A stretch of 64,000 nucleotides of DNA, from contig NZ_CP071793.1 of the NCBI RefSeq assembly GCF_017498545.1, positions 5,667,001-5,731,000 of the forward strand. Reading direction: 5' to 3'. Made by a program: the position numbers and the translations under genes. Source of the stretch: Sulfidibacter corallicola (GTDB taxonomy: Bacteria; Acidobacteriota; Holophagae; Acanthopleuribacterales; Acanthopleuribacteraceae). This document shows positions 17,494 through 27,623 of this stretch, one piece after another. The notes under the pieces were generated by a model. It was not told the DNA's origin. It did not search any database and saw nothing but the letters and a program-made list of their open reading frames with translations. Numbering within the stretch: position 1 is the stretch's first letter; each line of letters opens with the position of its first letter.

Positions 17494-17533
17494 GACCCGA
17501 GTTGCCTGGAATAGCGGCTCGGGTCTTGCCTTT
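17494..17533 (+). terminator. terminator of the tail operon
   Basis: GACCCGAG (17494-17501) pairs with CTCGGGTC (17518-17525), 16-nt loop, then TTGCCTTTC. It closes the 15.7-kb operon. The rest of the 450-bp gap to 17885 shows no gene. Confidence 0.6.
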
Positions 17534-17884
17534 CGTCGCTCGAATGGGTCCGTTTATCGAAAAGAATAAATGATTGGGTCAGCACTCATGATGGCGCCAA
17601 GGCGCCGCCATTTGGTTTTTTGAGTATTTGAGGAAATTTGCCAAATTGCCTCCAAACTCTGCGCATGTGAGTTCGAGTGGGTTGCGGTGCCTACTTCGGC
17701 TGCGAACAAAAGACTGTACCTGAAAAAGCCGGACGGCTATACTCGTGCGTAAAATTTCTCTGACCGGCCGCACGATTTCAGGGCTCTCTTATTTGGGTAC
17801 AAGTGCCATTAACAGCCTGGTCAGCCTGTACTTGTAGATCACACTGCTCTACTTGAATTAATCTGTAGAAACGGAACATGACTC

Positions 17885-18244
17885 ATGGCAACACACAATC
17901 GTTACTCAGTCTTGTTTGAAAGTATTCCCTCCGATGAATTGGTTTCACCCACCGATGTGGTCCATCGCGCAAAGAGAGCCGGGGTTTGGGAACCATACTG
18001 TTTGGCGGTGGGCTACGACCCAAATAAGGACGAGGAAAAACTCGTCAGAACGTTAAGAAAGCGCATGAAAAAATCTGTGTTTGAAGGAAAAGTTGTCAAA
18101 TATCAATCCCCCTATACTGGTCAAATGACAACTGGAGCCCTGGCAAGTGTGTGGAAATACGATCTTGGTCTGATTGACGAAATCCCTTCCGAGTCAAAGG
18201 ATTTCTCAGAGCTAAACCAAGAATTCAAAGCTCTCCGAGGTTAA
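17885..18244 (+). CDS. 119-aa protein of unknown function
   Basis: First gene of a three-gene set. The sequence is charged and mostly helical ('DVVHRAKRAGVWEPYCLAVGYDPNKDEEKLVRTLRKRMKKSVFEGKVVKY'), with no signal peptide or membrane segment. The basic helix pair might bind nucleic acid, but no defined HTH is present. Lower GC than the tail operon. I do not recognise it. Confidence 0.55.
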   Translation: MATHNRYSVLFESIPSDELVSPTDVVHRAKRAGVWEPYCLAVGYDPNKDEEKLVRTLRKRMKKSVFEGKVVKYQSPYTGQMTTGALASVWKYDLGLIDEIPSESKDFSELNQEFKALRG

Positions 18245-18248
18245 AGAA

Positions 18249-19418
18249 GTGTCACAAAAAATCGACCAACTGAAGAATTTTAAAAATAAAGACTCTCAGC
18301 AGGTTGCGGAGTTTTTGCGTGAGGGGCTGCTTCGCATTGAGAAAGGGATGAATCCACTTTTGGAAAGCCCTCCATATCTAATTGTTCAAGCGCCAAAAAA
18401 GGGTAGGCGCCTGCAAATCCACGATATTACGGACCCAGATTATGCCGAAGCAGCGCCCATGCCAGAAGAAACCGCATTCTGGAAACGAAAACACGATGAA
18501 GCTCGGGAGGAGCTGTTTAAAATCCAAGTAAAAGCTGAGCGAGAAAACAGAAGTGGTTTTTCTCGAAAAATAGCAATAGCATTAGTTGCTATTTTTTTCA
18601 TCACTACAGCAGGGACAGCCGAATTTATTCGACGTGGTGTTTTCGATGTTCGAAAAAACAAAGGGACAAAGGCCGCACTCAGCCTGGCTGAATCTAACAA
18701 ATCGCCTTCACCCAGGCAGGAGTACGAGCAAGCTTTTCTACTTTTCTTTGATAACCGCCGAAATGAAGCGAAATCCCTTGCGTGGCACGCTCTAAAAACA
18801 GGCAATCCAGAGGTTCGGGCTTTATGTTACCACTTGTTAGGCATGATTTTTTGGGACGAGGGCAATCGAGAACTGGGTCACAAGTATTTTTACAGTGCAC
18901 TTGATTATGACGGTCTGACGGATTTGCAGCGGGCCGGGATTCTGATTAGTTTGGGCAGGCGACTTCGCGATCAAGATCTTTTAGCAGAAGCTGTATCCAT
19001 GATAGATGAGGAAAACCCAGGCTACTGGAAGATTCAGGCTGGCCATGCGCGTGCTCAGGTCGACCTTTCCACAGATGCAGAGACAGGTTATCAGTGGGCT
19101 TTACTGGGTGCCGAAGCATGTCGAAAAACCGGCGACAAGCGCAAGCTCGCCTGGTTTTTAAAGGATATTTCCACATGGGAAGCAATTCTTTCCATAGCTC
19201 CATCCTTCTCTAGTATGGAAGCTCAGCAAATTGCGGTGGAAATGCAGGATAGCCGCCTTTGGCATTTTACCTTGATTCCCGAAGCTCTCATCGCGAAGCA
19301 AAATGGGGACGATATTCGGTATAGTTGGATCATCGGGACCTTGGATGCCTACCTCGCTCGGCATCCAAACTCGATGTTACAAGCGAACACCGAATATGTA
19401 AAAGAATGGAGTCCCTGA
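18249..19418 (+). CDS. single-pass membrane protein with TPR-like C-terminal domain
   Basis: This 389-aa protein begins at GTG four bases after the previous stop. Residues 1-95 are cytoplasmic and charged, ~104-125 form a membrane helix (IAIALVAIFFITTAGTAEFI), and ~150-380 are helical repeats resembling TPR/SEL1 units (AFLLFFDNRRNEAKSLAWHALKTGNPEVRALCYHLLGMIFWDEGNRELGHKYFYSALDYDGL). A scaffold with a periplasmic helical domain is likely. Partners are probably its two operon neighbours. Confidence 0.6.
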   Translation: MSQKIDQLKNFKNKDSQQVAEFLREGLLRIEKGMNPLLESPPYLIVQAPKKGRRLQIHDITDPDYAEAAPMPEETAFWKRKHDEAREELFKIQVKAERENRSGFSRKIAIALVAIFFITTAGTAEFIRRGVFDVRKNKGTKAALSLAESNKSPSPRQEYEQAFLLFFDNRRNEAKSLAWHALKTGNPEVRALCYHLLGMIFWDEGNRELGHKYFYSALDYDGLTDLQRAGILISLGRRLRDQDLLAEAVSMIDEENPGYWKIQAGHARAQVDLSTDAETGYQWALLGAEACRKTGDKRKLAWFLKDISTWEAILSIAPSFSSMEAQQIAVEMQDSRLWHFTLIPEALIAKQNGDDIRYSWIIGTLDAYLARHPNSMLQANTEYVKEWSP

Positions 19419-19419
19419 A

Positions 19420-19689
19420 ATGTCAAACACTTTCCCTGTGGGAGACCCGGGTGCCGATGACCCACCAAGATTAAGGATTACTCCTCCAGAGGGGCAGCAA
19501 CTACAACTGAAAGCCGAAGGTAGAACTTCTCCAATTAGTGCCGTGGGTTCTGAGATTCCCAAACTTGATGAAATTGAACTTTCTCCTCAAGCACTTCAAG
19601 CGGCTGAGACTCAGGATGATTTTCCGAAAGCAGATACTTCACCACAACCAGAGGAAGGCCGGCTGGCAGGAATTGATTTGATTGTCTGA
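19420..19689 (+). CDS. 89-aa acidic, proline-rich small protein
   Basis: It starts two bases after the preceding gene. The sequence is low-complexity with many Pro, Glu, Asp and Gln, probably disordered, and ends in a hydrophobic tail (AGIDLIV). No motif is recognised. A strong terminator follows, so it closes the operon. Confidence 0.5.
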   Translation: MSNTFPVGDPGADDPPRLRITPPEGQQLQLKAEGRTSPISAVGSEIPKLDEIELSPQALQAAETQDDFPKADTSPQPEEGRLAGIDLIV

Positions 19690-19714
19690 TTTTTTTCAAG
19701 CCTCGCGCTTCTCC

Positions 19715-19757
19715 AAGCCTCCGCCAGACTCGCTTCTGTTGGAGGCTTTTTACTTTT
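19715..19757 (+). terminator. terminator of the 17.9-19.7 kb operon
   Basis: AAGCCTCC (19715-19722) pairs perfectly with GGAGGCTT (19741-19748) and a T-rich run follows. Confidence 0.8.
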
Positions 19758-20271
19758 CAAGTCGCCTTGGGAACCGTGACAAATATCACACAACATGCAG
19801 CACAGGGTTACTTTTTAAACATCTGGCATAAAACGGCTTGATCCTCAAAAGGAGCCTGATTCTAGGGTTTTGGGGTCACCTTTTTACCCTATAGCCAGCT
19901 TGGTTTTTTGCCGGTAAAACTATCGCTCATCCGGTATGGACGTCATTTTCCCAGGGCCTTCTCTGGGGCTCATACCGGTGTTCGCTTGGGTTCTCGTCGG
20001 TGCTCTCAGTGACCGGCGGGAACCTACCCCCTAAAACGATCCGGTCCTATGGGCGTGTCGATCCTTTTCGGTTCGCCTCCTGGTGCCGTCGGTTTTAGGG
20101 CCTGTTCTTTTTGCTCACGACAGACGAATGATTCGCTGTTCTTCCGACCCGAGGCTTCGAGCGTTCACTCTCTCGGGATCAAGGGACCTGAACTGTTGCT
20201 GTCGTGGCCCTTCCGTTGCTCCCACTCATAGGGGGAACTTGCGCTTTCCGCAGAAATCGAAAAGAGGTTGA

Positions 20272-21153
20272 ATGACAAAGGGAGGATTCCATTGGAGTCG
20301 AACCTTTCGCCGCATGATGAAGGTGATCACCTGGCTGGTGAGATGGCCCAATCGAGTACTACAGCACAACGCAAGTCTGCGTTCGTTGTCCGCCTTCGGG
20401 GCCACCCATATCGGCCGAGTTCGAGCGGTGAACGAGGATTGCTTTTGGATGGACCCCGACCTGGGCACTTTTGCTGTCAGTGATGGCCTTGGCGGCGAGA
20501 ACGCGGGCGATGTGGCCAGTAAGCTAGCGATCCGCCAGTTCCAGCGAAGCATGGCGGACGCCAGGTCGAACGACCGTTGGGTTTGGCCGATCCACTGGCC
20601 TAAAGCCGATTTTGACCAGGCGCCGAGCTTGTGCTCTGGGATCTTGTTTTGCGCGATCCAAGATTCCCACAAGGCGTTGCTGAAGGCTGTCGAATCCAAC
20701 CCCGCCTGGTCAGGCATGGGCGCGACGCTCATCGGCGCTATCGTCGCTGATGGAATCCTTCACGTCAGCCACGTGGGCGATTCGAGGGCCTATCTGTGGC
20801 GGGATGGGGACCTTCGGCAATTGACCAGGGACCACACCTTGACCCAGGTCCTGCTCGATTCAGGAAAGCTTACGCCGCAACAAGCCCAGGACCATTTCGG
20901 GCAGAACCAGCTTTGTTTCTGTCTGGGCTCAGAGAAGGTGGCCATCGAAGAGGTCGAGGAAAAGATCCAGCCCGGTGACCGTGTGCTGCTTTGTTCCGAC
21001 GGCGTTCATCGCATGATCCAGCATGACCGACTATCGGAGATCTTGGGCGAACCCGGTGTTTCACCCGTCCGGGTCGTCAGGAATTTGATCGAAGTCGCCA
21101 ATGACCTCGGCGGCAAAGACAACATCACGGCCGTGGTGGTGTTTCTGCCTTGA
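20272..21153 (+). CDS. PP2C-family serine/threonine protein phosphatase
   Basis: A 293-aa phosphatase. Metal-binding motifs are in place: RAVNEDCFW (about 50), FAVSDGLGGENAG (about 67-79, SDGLGG for the usual ADGMGG), HVGDSRAYLWRDG (about 168-180), VLLCSDGVHRM (about 240) and GKDNITAVVV near the end. PP2C enzymes remove phosphate from Ser/Thr and often pair with PknB-type kinases in type VI secretion control. No kinase is in the window. It lies about 630 bp before the RHS gene and was co-duplicated with it. The N-terminal ~35 residues are extra and basic; ATG 20305 is an alternative start. Confidence 0.88.
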   Translation: MTKGGFHWSRTFRRMMKVITWLVRWPNRVLQHNASLRSLSAFGATHIGRVRAVNEDCFWMDPDLGTFAVSDGLGGENAGDVASKLAIRQFQRSMADARSNDRWVWPIHWPKADFDQAPSLCSGILFCAIQDSHKALLKAVESNPAWSGMGATLIGAIVADGILHVSHVGDSRAYLWRDGDLRQLTRDHTLTQVLLDSGKLTPQQAQDHFGQNQLCFCLGSEKVAIEEVEEKIQPGDRVLLCSDGVHRMIQHDRLSEILGEPGVSPVRVVRNLIEVANDLGGKDNITAVVVFLP

Positions 21154-21782
21154 CCGCCCACTTCAATCCAAACGTTGGGTATGCGCCTTTCTGGGCCATC
21201 CCGCCTAATCCATCCGCGTCGGCCTGATTGAGGCGATTCATCCAGGGGCTTACGCAAAACGAGAACCCTTGCCTGGAACGAAACCACCCAAACCTGACCA
21301 GGCATCCAGCAGACAAATGTAGACATGGAAATGGAAAGATTTGCCGGGGATGTGCGGGTTCCTGTCATGCCCGGCCTTTTTTCCGCAAAGTGGAACGTCT
21401 CTGAATGCCAGTGCCGTTCCGCGATTCGAGAGAGATCCTGGTCTTGTAGAGGTGACAGGGGCTGTCCTTTTGACTTGATATCATGGCCCTAGCCCACACC
21501 TGGCGTTTTTCAGATGGTTCCACTTCCTTTTTCGAACCATAGCTGGTTTCTCCTTTTCGACCTTTCGCCCTCAACTTGAATGTTTCCAGGCTATCCGCAC
21601 GATCAGAACCCCAGCCTGAGAGAAGAAAACCAAACCCATTTCATACCAAGGCGATCCGCGCTCCGATGTGCGGCCTGGCCGTGGCCTGCCTTGGCGATAG
21701 CCCCTATCCGAGCGGTGCACCCATTCAGCATCGCCCATTGACCATTTTTTTGGACCCGTCCATCGAGTCCCAGGAGTCTTTG
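21154..21782 (+). other. intergenic region before the RHS gene
   Basis: About 630 bp with no supported gene. The RHS frame stays open back to 21576, but that part does not look like protein of this family. The region presumably holds the RHS promoter; I see no clear motif. Confidence 0.4.
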
Positions 21783-24700
21783 ATGTTGTTCCCATCCCAA
21801 TTCCCGCGCCCTATCCGAACGAGCCTTTTATTTTTCCTTCTGGTCCTGCCGCTCTTCGCCTCCGAGACTGAACAGCAAGAGAACGCCGTTTCACGCAATC
21901 CAGCCCTAACAGAACCGCAGAACGGTGTCGTGGCACTCTCTTCAGATGCCAACTACCTGGGCGCAGATACGACCGCCCCTCATACGACCGTCAACGAGTT
22001 CACCGGCAAGCTCAACATCGCCCTCGACCCGATCGGGGTACCCGGCATGTTCCTGCAGCCCCTTTACAAGTCTCCGCAGGAAAAATATTGCGACGACGAG
22101 AGCGGGTTCCGACTCTGCCCGATGAACGAGGCACCCGCCGGCCAGGGGCTAGGTTACGGTTGGAGCTTCAACTTCGGCTACATCTTGGCCCGCAACGCGA
22201 TCTTTGGGCACGGCACCACGCCGTCCTCGTCCGACTGGGAACGCGTGCGGTTCGTCGATACGGCGGGCAACGTCAGCGTGTTCGGCCGAGATGGCGTCTT
22301 TCAGGCCGACGCCTCAAATGGTGGCGCCAGTGATGCCTGCCTACCCGATGGTTGTGCGCCGGTCCATGCCGACATCCACTTCATCGATGATCAGTTGCGC
22401 CGGATCACTCGGGCACGCACCTTGGACGGAACCTCCCTAGAAGGCTTTTCCCAAAACAGCTATTTCCTAATGGACCCCAATGGCCAGCGCACTGAGTACC
22501 AGGCGGTTCGTCGCGTCACGGATTGGAACAATGCGACGGCCGTGCGCTTCTACCCGGTCGAAATCCGGCTCCCAAACCAACGCACTCTTTCGATCTCCTA
22601 CGTCGGAGGCAGTGATCCCGACGGCACCTTGCCGGACTCGGCGCTCATCGATCGGGTAGCCGATTCCTTTGGGCGAGCCTTGCAGTTCCATTACGAAGGT
22701 GACAGGTTGAAGCGGGTCACTCTGGAATCCGACCAAGGCTCTCAATTGTTGCGCACCTTCGAATACCAGACCGTCCAGGCCGCAGGCCAGGCGTTCACGG
22801 TGCTCCACAAGGTGATCACACCGCTGGGGCACGAAACGGTGTTCACCACCGAAGATATCGGCGAGCGGGTACCCTATGTCACCGCCATGACCCTACCGAC
22901 AGGGGGGACCGTTCGGTATCAGTACGCATCACAGTTGTTCCAATATGTCGAGGTGGATACCAGCGACTGCCGCGCTCCGCGAGATGATGGTTGTGAAGTA
23001 CTTACCACCCGATCTCGTCGGTACGTGCGCCTCCGCGAACTTTCCTATGCCGGTGGCCGGTACCGTTTTGACTACCGGCAATGGACCTCGGATGAGGAAC
23101 GCGGCACCTCCTGGGATGAGGGGCGGATCGATGTCACCGTGACCGAACTCAATGGCGGGGTGGCCTATGAGCGGGTGACCAGCTACGTCAACACGCCCAT
23201 CCACCACACCTTGTTCCAAACATGGGACCAAAGCCACGTCGTTGGCCGCCCCAGGACCCGAACCGTTACCTATCGGGATTCCAGCTACGAAGAGACCTGG
23301 ACCTATACACCACCGCTCACGATCGGCGGCCATGCCGGTGGCGATCAGGTACAAGTGCATGCGCTCCGCCGTCACAGCCAGCGCGAGGAGCAAGTCTGGC
23401 TCGATACCGATTACCACTACTCATGGTTCGATGAAGGGGGCCTCGACGGCCAGCATTTCGATGTCCACTTCATGCAACCGACCGCGGTCATCCGCCAGGC
23501 CCGCAATGGTTCCCACGTATTGCGCAAATCCTTTGACTACGAGCATCGGGCCGTCAGAGCGTTTGGCGAACACGACCACACCTTTGATGACCCTTATGCC
23601 CTGAATCTCACCAGCGAGGTTTTGGAGACCTTCCAACGCGGCGCGATCATGGAAACCACCGGACGCACGACCTACAAGTACGAGAACGCGATCTTCCCCT
23701 TTGCAACGGAAATCCGCCGTTGGCGCAATGGGGACGAGTGCGAGCGCGACACCTTCGCCTACTACCAAACCGGCCCTTTTCGCGGCCTGCTCCTGCAGCA
23801 AACCCATGGCGACAGCACCGTGGTCACCAGCTATCACGACTACCGGTTCGGTGTGGCCCAACGGATGGATCATCCCGAGGGCGTCGACACCACGCGCACG
23901 ATCAACCCTGGCGGCTCGGTGGCCACGGAGACCGTTGATGGCGTGACCCGCAGCTACGCCTACGATCTGGATGGCCGTCTCACGCGAACCGAGCAACCGG
24001 ATACCGCCGACCTCATCACCGAGTACTCCCAGCCGAGAGCCACCCATCCTTACGTGACCCGTTTCTATCGACTCGATGCCCTGCAACGTAATACCGCCGA
24101 GATGGCGCTTCCGATTGTCACCCGAACCAAGAGTGGCAACACGATTCCGGTGATGTTCCGGCAATTCGACACCTGGGGCCGGGAGACCCGCGAAACCATC
24201 CGCACGATCGATTGGAAACCTTGGAACCGCGACACGACCTACACCGCATTGGGCTTGATCGAGCGCAAGACCAACGGTCTCGGTGGGGATTGGTCTTACG
24301 AGTACGATGTCTTCGGACGTCCCACCCGGATTTACCACACCTGGCGCCAGGCTTCTCGAATCCTTCAGGACACGTCCTTCGCGTATGCCCGAACGGCGGA
24401 TGGTGGGTCGGTGATCTCCCAAAGCACGACGGCCTACGGCATAGACCGAGCCTTGCGACGCACGAAGGAAACGGATTTCCTCGGCCGCACGACCATGGCG
24501 AGCACCAATGGGCAGGGCACCTTCTTCCAGTATTTCCCACACACGAAGGGCTTGGAAATCAAGGTCCGACCCTTTGGCAATGCATCGCTGGAACGCACCA
24601 CCGTCAGCACCTGGCTGGGACAACGGTTGACCGAAACCCATCCCGAGAGCGCCGAGCCGACCCACTACGCGTACAACAGCCGTGGACTATTGGAGAACCG

Positions 24701-27071
24701 GTATCAAGGTGCTGCCGCGAACCCCACGACGGTCACTCGATTCGTTTATGACGGTCTTGGCCGTGTCCGGGAAACCTGGAATCGACAAGCCAACGAAGCC
24801 AATGAATCGCTCGTGACGACCTTTTCTTACGACGTCAACAACCGCATGTCCGAGGCGGTTCAGTACACCGATGGCGGCTTGCCGGTGACCTATACCTACA
24901 AGGATTTCGATGACGCCAACCGCCTGACGGGGATGAGGATCACCCTGCCTCAATTGGACGGGACCAGCCTTGAAGGTGTTGGGGCTCCCTTCGAGGTGAT
25001 GCCCGGTGAACGTTCCTATGAGTTGGCCATCGCCTACGATGAAATCGGCCGCGAGCGTTGGTTCCAGCATCCCGAGGGCGCCTATGAATCCTATGGCTAC
25101 CACTACTACGGACAGCCGGAAAGCGTCTACTATGGGTTCGGCCCGAACCATCCCGAGGGGCCCGTCTTCGAGCACCTGATCGAACAAGCCCAATACAACC
25201 CGTACAGCGGACAACTGGTGGGCGCGGTTTGGGACCAAGGCGGCTGTGATTCCGAGGCATGTGGGCCCGCGCTTCAACGCATGACAGAGCCCGTGTCTGA
25301 GGCAGAGCAACGCAGGCCCGAATTGGACGAAACCCTGGTGCTCGACGTGGCCGCGCTTTCTGAGGTGGCCGAACGCGGTCAAGAATCGGGGATGGGGGTT
25401 CTCAACACCTGGTGGCCGGATTCGATGGGACGAGCGGTTACGGTTCAGCTCTTCCCGCATGGCGGTGATCCCGAGTACCTGTATCGGCGGCTCCTCACGA
25501 CCTACAACGAGTGGGGATTCATCGAATCGTTCTCTCGCGATGACCGCCTGTTTCCCAGCCGAACGGAGATCCGGCACGCCTACACGGATCGCGGGCAGTT
25601 GCATTCGTTTTCCGTGGACAACGAGGCCATCACTTATGGCTACGACCAGGTCGGCAACCTGACCAGCCGCTCGGGGATGAGTTTCCACACGGGGACGTCC
25701 ACGCTCGCGGTGGCCTCGCATTCAGCGAGCTTCGGTCAGGGCAACCGATTCCATCGGGACGGTGGTTACACCTACGACGTTCAAGGCCGGTTGACCCAGA
25801 CTCCGAACCATTCAGTGCGCTACAACCGCGCTGGCCAAATCTCCCAAGTCCTGAGCGACCGACGGGTCGATGGCGAACACCGCTCCGGTTCAGGGGATCG
25901 GCTTTTCCTTTACGACGCCTTCGGTCAACGCGTCGCTGCCGTGCGGGAGAACACGCAGACCGTAACTTACTCCATCCGCCACGCCGACGGCCGGATCATC
26001 ACCGAGGAAGACTTCGCCACAGGCGCGGGCAACCAACTGAAGCAACGGCGGCAGTACGTCACCCTCCAGGGCAAGGCCATCTATGTCGAAAAGGAGGATT
26101 TCCAAAACGGCAAGCCCATCCATGTGGAGAAGACCCACTATTTCCGCGATCGTCTCGGAAACCCGGTAGTGACCTGGAACGGTGAAACCAACGAAGTCAT
26201 TACGGCGGCCTATGAACCCTACGGCCAACCACTGATCGAAGCGGCACGCCACAAGGGGGCTCACGGCTTCACCGGGCACGATGAAGATCCCAACGGGCTG
26301 ATCTACATGGGTGCGCGTTTCTACGATCCTGTAGCCGGATGTTTCATGCAACCGGATCGTGCCCGCGACTTCAACCCGTATTTGCCCAACAGCTACAACC
26401 TCTATACCTATACTCATCAAAACCCAGTCAGCGGCACCGACCCGAATGGGAATGCGGTAGAAACCGCCTGGGATGTCCTCAACATAGGGATCGGTGTCGC
26501 CTCTTTCGCCTACAACGTGCGCGAGGGCAACTGGCTCGATGCGGCCATAGATGCAGGCGGCGTGGTCGTCGATGGTCTGGCCGCTGCGGTTCCTGTTGTA
26601 CCTGGCGGAGCCGGAACGGCCTTGAAAGTTCTGCGCAACGGTGAAAAAATCGTCGACACTGGAACTGATCTTGTCCGAGCTGCTGACAAAGCGAATGATG
26701 CGAAGAAAGCCGCCAATGCGGCTGATGACGCTGGGGATGCGGGAAAAGCTCTTGATAAAGCTGATAGCGCGGCTGACACTGCGAAAGGGGGAACCTACGT
26801 GTTGAAGGATCCCGAGACCGGACAAGTCATGAGAACTGGCCGGAGCAAGAATCTCAATCGTCGAAGGGGTGAGCACAGACGCCATCCCGACACAAAGGAC
26901 CTGCAGTTTAAGGTCGACAAAAGAACTGATAGCTACCCTGAGCAACGAGGAAGAGAACAAGTGATTCACGAAAAGTACAACCCGCCAATGAATAAGCAGA
27001 ACCCAATTAGCGAGCGTAATTCCAGAAGACAGGAATACCTTGATGCGGCACGACAAATGGAGCAGCGATAA
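21783..27071 (+). CDS. exported RHS-repeat polymorphic toxin with GIY-YIG-like nuclease tip
   Basis: A 1762-aa protein. ATG 21783 is chosen because AGGAG precedes it and it gives a Sec signal peptide (IRTSLLFFLLVLPLFAS). Then comes a long shell of YD/RHS repeats (YDLDGRLTRTEQPD, YDVNNRMSEAVQYTDGG, YGYDQVGNLTSRSG). The conserved core (DRLGNPV...GFTGHDEDPNGLIYMGARFYDPVAGCF...NLYTYTHQNPVSGTDPNG) marks the boundary to the toxin. An Ala/Asp-rich linker is followed by ~90 residues beginning TYVLKDPETGQVMRTGRSKNL, whose Y-x-G-Rs-N-L-x-x-R-x-x-E-H order fits a GIY-YIG-like nuclease tip. A Sec signal resembles WapA-type rather than T6SS-loaded RHS. TAATG overlap with the next gene. Confidence 0.88.
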   Translation: MLFPSQFPRPIRTSLLFFLLVLPLFASETEQQENAVSRNPALTEPQNGVVALSSDANYLGADTTAPHTTVNEFTGKLNIALDPIGVPGMFLQPLYKSPQEKYCDDESGFRLCPMNEAPAGQGLGYGWSFNFGYILARNAIFGHGTTPSSSDWERVRFVDTAGNVSVFGRDGVFQADASNGGASDACLPDGCAPVHADIHFIDDQLRRITRARTLDGTSLEGFSQNSYFLMDPNGQRTEYQAVRRVTDWNNATAVRFYPVEIRLPNQRTLSISYVGGSDPDGTLPDSALIDRVADSFGRALQFHYEGDRLKRVTLESDQGSQLLRTFEYQTVQAAGQAFTVLHKVITPLGHETVFTTEDIGERVPYVTAMTLPTGGTVRYQYASQLFQYVEVDTSDCRAPRDDGCEVLTTRSRRYVRLRELSYAGGRYRFDYRQWTSDEERGTSWDEGRIDVTVTELNGGVAYERVTSYVNTPIHHTLFQTWDQSHVVGRPRTRTVTYRDSSYEETWTYTPPLTIGGHAGGDQVQVHALRRHSQREEQVWLDTDYHYSWFDEGGLDGQHFDVHFMQPTAVIRQARNGSHVLRKSFDYEHRAVRAFGEHDHTFDDPYALNLTSEVLETFQRGAIMETTGRTTYKYENAIFPFATEIRRWRNGDECERDTFAYYQTGPFRGLLLQQTHGDSTVVTSYHDYRFGVAQRMDHPEGVDTTRTINPGGSVATETVDGVTRSYAYDLDGRLTRTEQPDTADLITEYSQPRATHPYVTRFYRLDALQRNTAEMALPIVTRTKSGNTIPVMFRQFDTWGRETRETIRTIDWKPWNRDTTYTALGLIERKTNGLGGDWSYEYDVFGRPTRIYHTWRQASRILQDTSFAYARTADGGSVISQSTTAYGIDRALRRTKETDFLGRTTMASTNGQGTFFQYFPHTKGLEIKVRPFGNASLERTTVSTWLGQRLTETHPESAEPTHYAYNSRGLLENRYQGAAANPTTVTRFVYDGLGRVRETWNRQANEANESLVTTFSYDVNNRMSEAVQYTDGGLPVTYTYKDFDDANRLTGMRITLPQLDGTSLEGVGAPFEVMPGERSYELAIAYDEIGRERWFQHPEGAYESYGYHYYGQPESVYYGFGPNHPEGPVFEHLIEQAQYNPYSGQLVGAVWDQGGCDSEACGPALQRMTEPVSEAEQRRPELDETLVLDVAALSEVAERGQESGMGVLNTWWPDSMGRAVTVQLFPHGGDPEYLYRRLLTTYNEWGFIESFSRDDRLFPSRTEIRHAYTDRGQLHSFSVDNEAITYGYDQVGNLTSRSGMSFHTGTSTLAVASHSASFGQGNRFHRDGGYTYDVQGRLTQTPNHSVRYNRAGQISQVLSDRRVDGEHRSGSGDRLFLYDAFGQRVAAVRENTQTVTYSIRHADGRIITEEDFATGAGNQLKQRRQYVTLQGKAIYVEKEDFQNGKPIHVEKTHYFRDRLGNPVVTWNGETNEVITAAYEPYGQPLIEAARHKGAHGFTGHDEDPNGLIYMGARFYDPVAGCFMQPDRARDFNPYLPNSYNLYTYTHQNPVSGTDPNGNAVETAWDVLNIGIGVASFAYNVREGNWLDAAIDAGGVVVDGLAAAVPVVPGGAGTALKVLRNGEKIVDTGTDLVRAADKANDAKKAANAADDAGDAGKALDKADSAADTAKGGTYVLKDPETGQVMRTGRSKNLNRRRGEHRRHPDTKDLQFKVDKRTDSYPEQRGREQVIHEKYNPPMNKQNPISERNSRRQEYLDAARQMEQR

Positions 27072-27544
27072 TGCCAAGACGAAAGCTTCCCTATAAGGAA
27101 GGCGATTTTTTTGCCTTGCCCTTACGGACCTCGGGTTTCGGTGTAGGCATTGCCACCAGAATCAATGGAAAGGGCGGTATTATCGGCTACTTCCTGCCCG
27201 AAAAATACCCTGAAGTCCCCTCTCTTGATGAAGTTCAAGAAAAACAATCAGGTGATACCTTTTTTATTGGTCATTTTGGAGATCTTGGTTTTTTTGATGG
27301 AGGGTGGAAGGTGATTGGTTCTTCTCCGTCTTGGGATCGCAAGAAGTGGCCCCTCCCATCATTTGTTCGAACCGACCTGATTTCAGGTAAGCATTACCGA
27401 ATATCCTACCTGGAAAAGGATTTAGATACCGAAATTGAGTGCGTCCTAATTGGAGATGAAGAAGCTTCTCTACTTCCAGAGGATGGGGTATTCGGATACG
27501 GTGCGTTAGAAATCCGACTCACAAAGCTCCTAAATTCAAACTGA
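27071..27544 (+). CDS. Imm26-type immunity protein
   Basis: This 157-aa protein overlaps the RHS stop by one base (TAATG), the usual toxin-immunity arrangement. It matches the Imm26 pattern: 'YKEGDFFALPLRTSGFGVGIATRINGKGGIIGYFLPEKYPEVPSLDEV...HFGDLGFFDGGWKVIGSSPSWDRKKWPLPSFVR'. It is cytoplasmic and AT-richer than the RHS shell, as tip cassettes usually are. It should neutralise the GIY-YIG-like tip in the producing cell. Confidence 0.85.
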   Translation: MPRRKLPYKEGDFFALPLRTSGFGVGIATRINGKGGIIGYFLPEKYPEVPSLDEVQEKQSGDTFFIGHFGDLGFFDGGWKVIGSSPSWDRKKWPLPSFVRTDLISGKHYRISYLEKDLDTEIECVLIGDEEASLLPEDGVFGYGALEIRLTKLLNSN

Positions 27545-27570
27545 TTCCAAAAATATGAGCGTCTAAAACA

Positions 27571-27623
27571 AGGGCGGCAAGGTATATGGCACGCAAAGGC
27601 GCCTGACTTTGCTGCCTTTTTTG
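27571..27623 (+). terminator. terminator after the immunity gene
   Basis: AGGGCGGCAA (27571-27580) pairs, with two wobbles, with TTGCTGCCTT (27609-27618), followed by TTTT. The remaining gap to 27941 is AT-rich without a supported gene. Confidence 0.55.

Larger units (their letters stand above)
20007..26740 (+). repeat. PP2C-RHS locus, copy 1 of an inverted duplication
   Basis: From CAGTGACC at 20007 to GGGGATGC at 26740 this segment is near-identical to the minus strand of 47578-42671. Copy 1 is the complete one: leader, PP2C gene, and RHS with signal peptide. The difference in length between copies, 1826 bp, equals the deletion seen in copy 2. Homology stops exactly where the toxin-tip domain begins. 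Confidence 0.9.
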
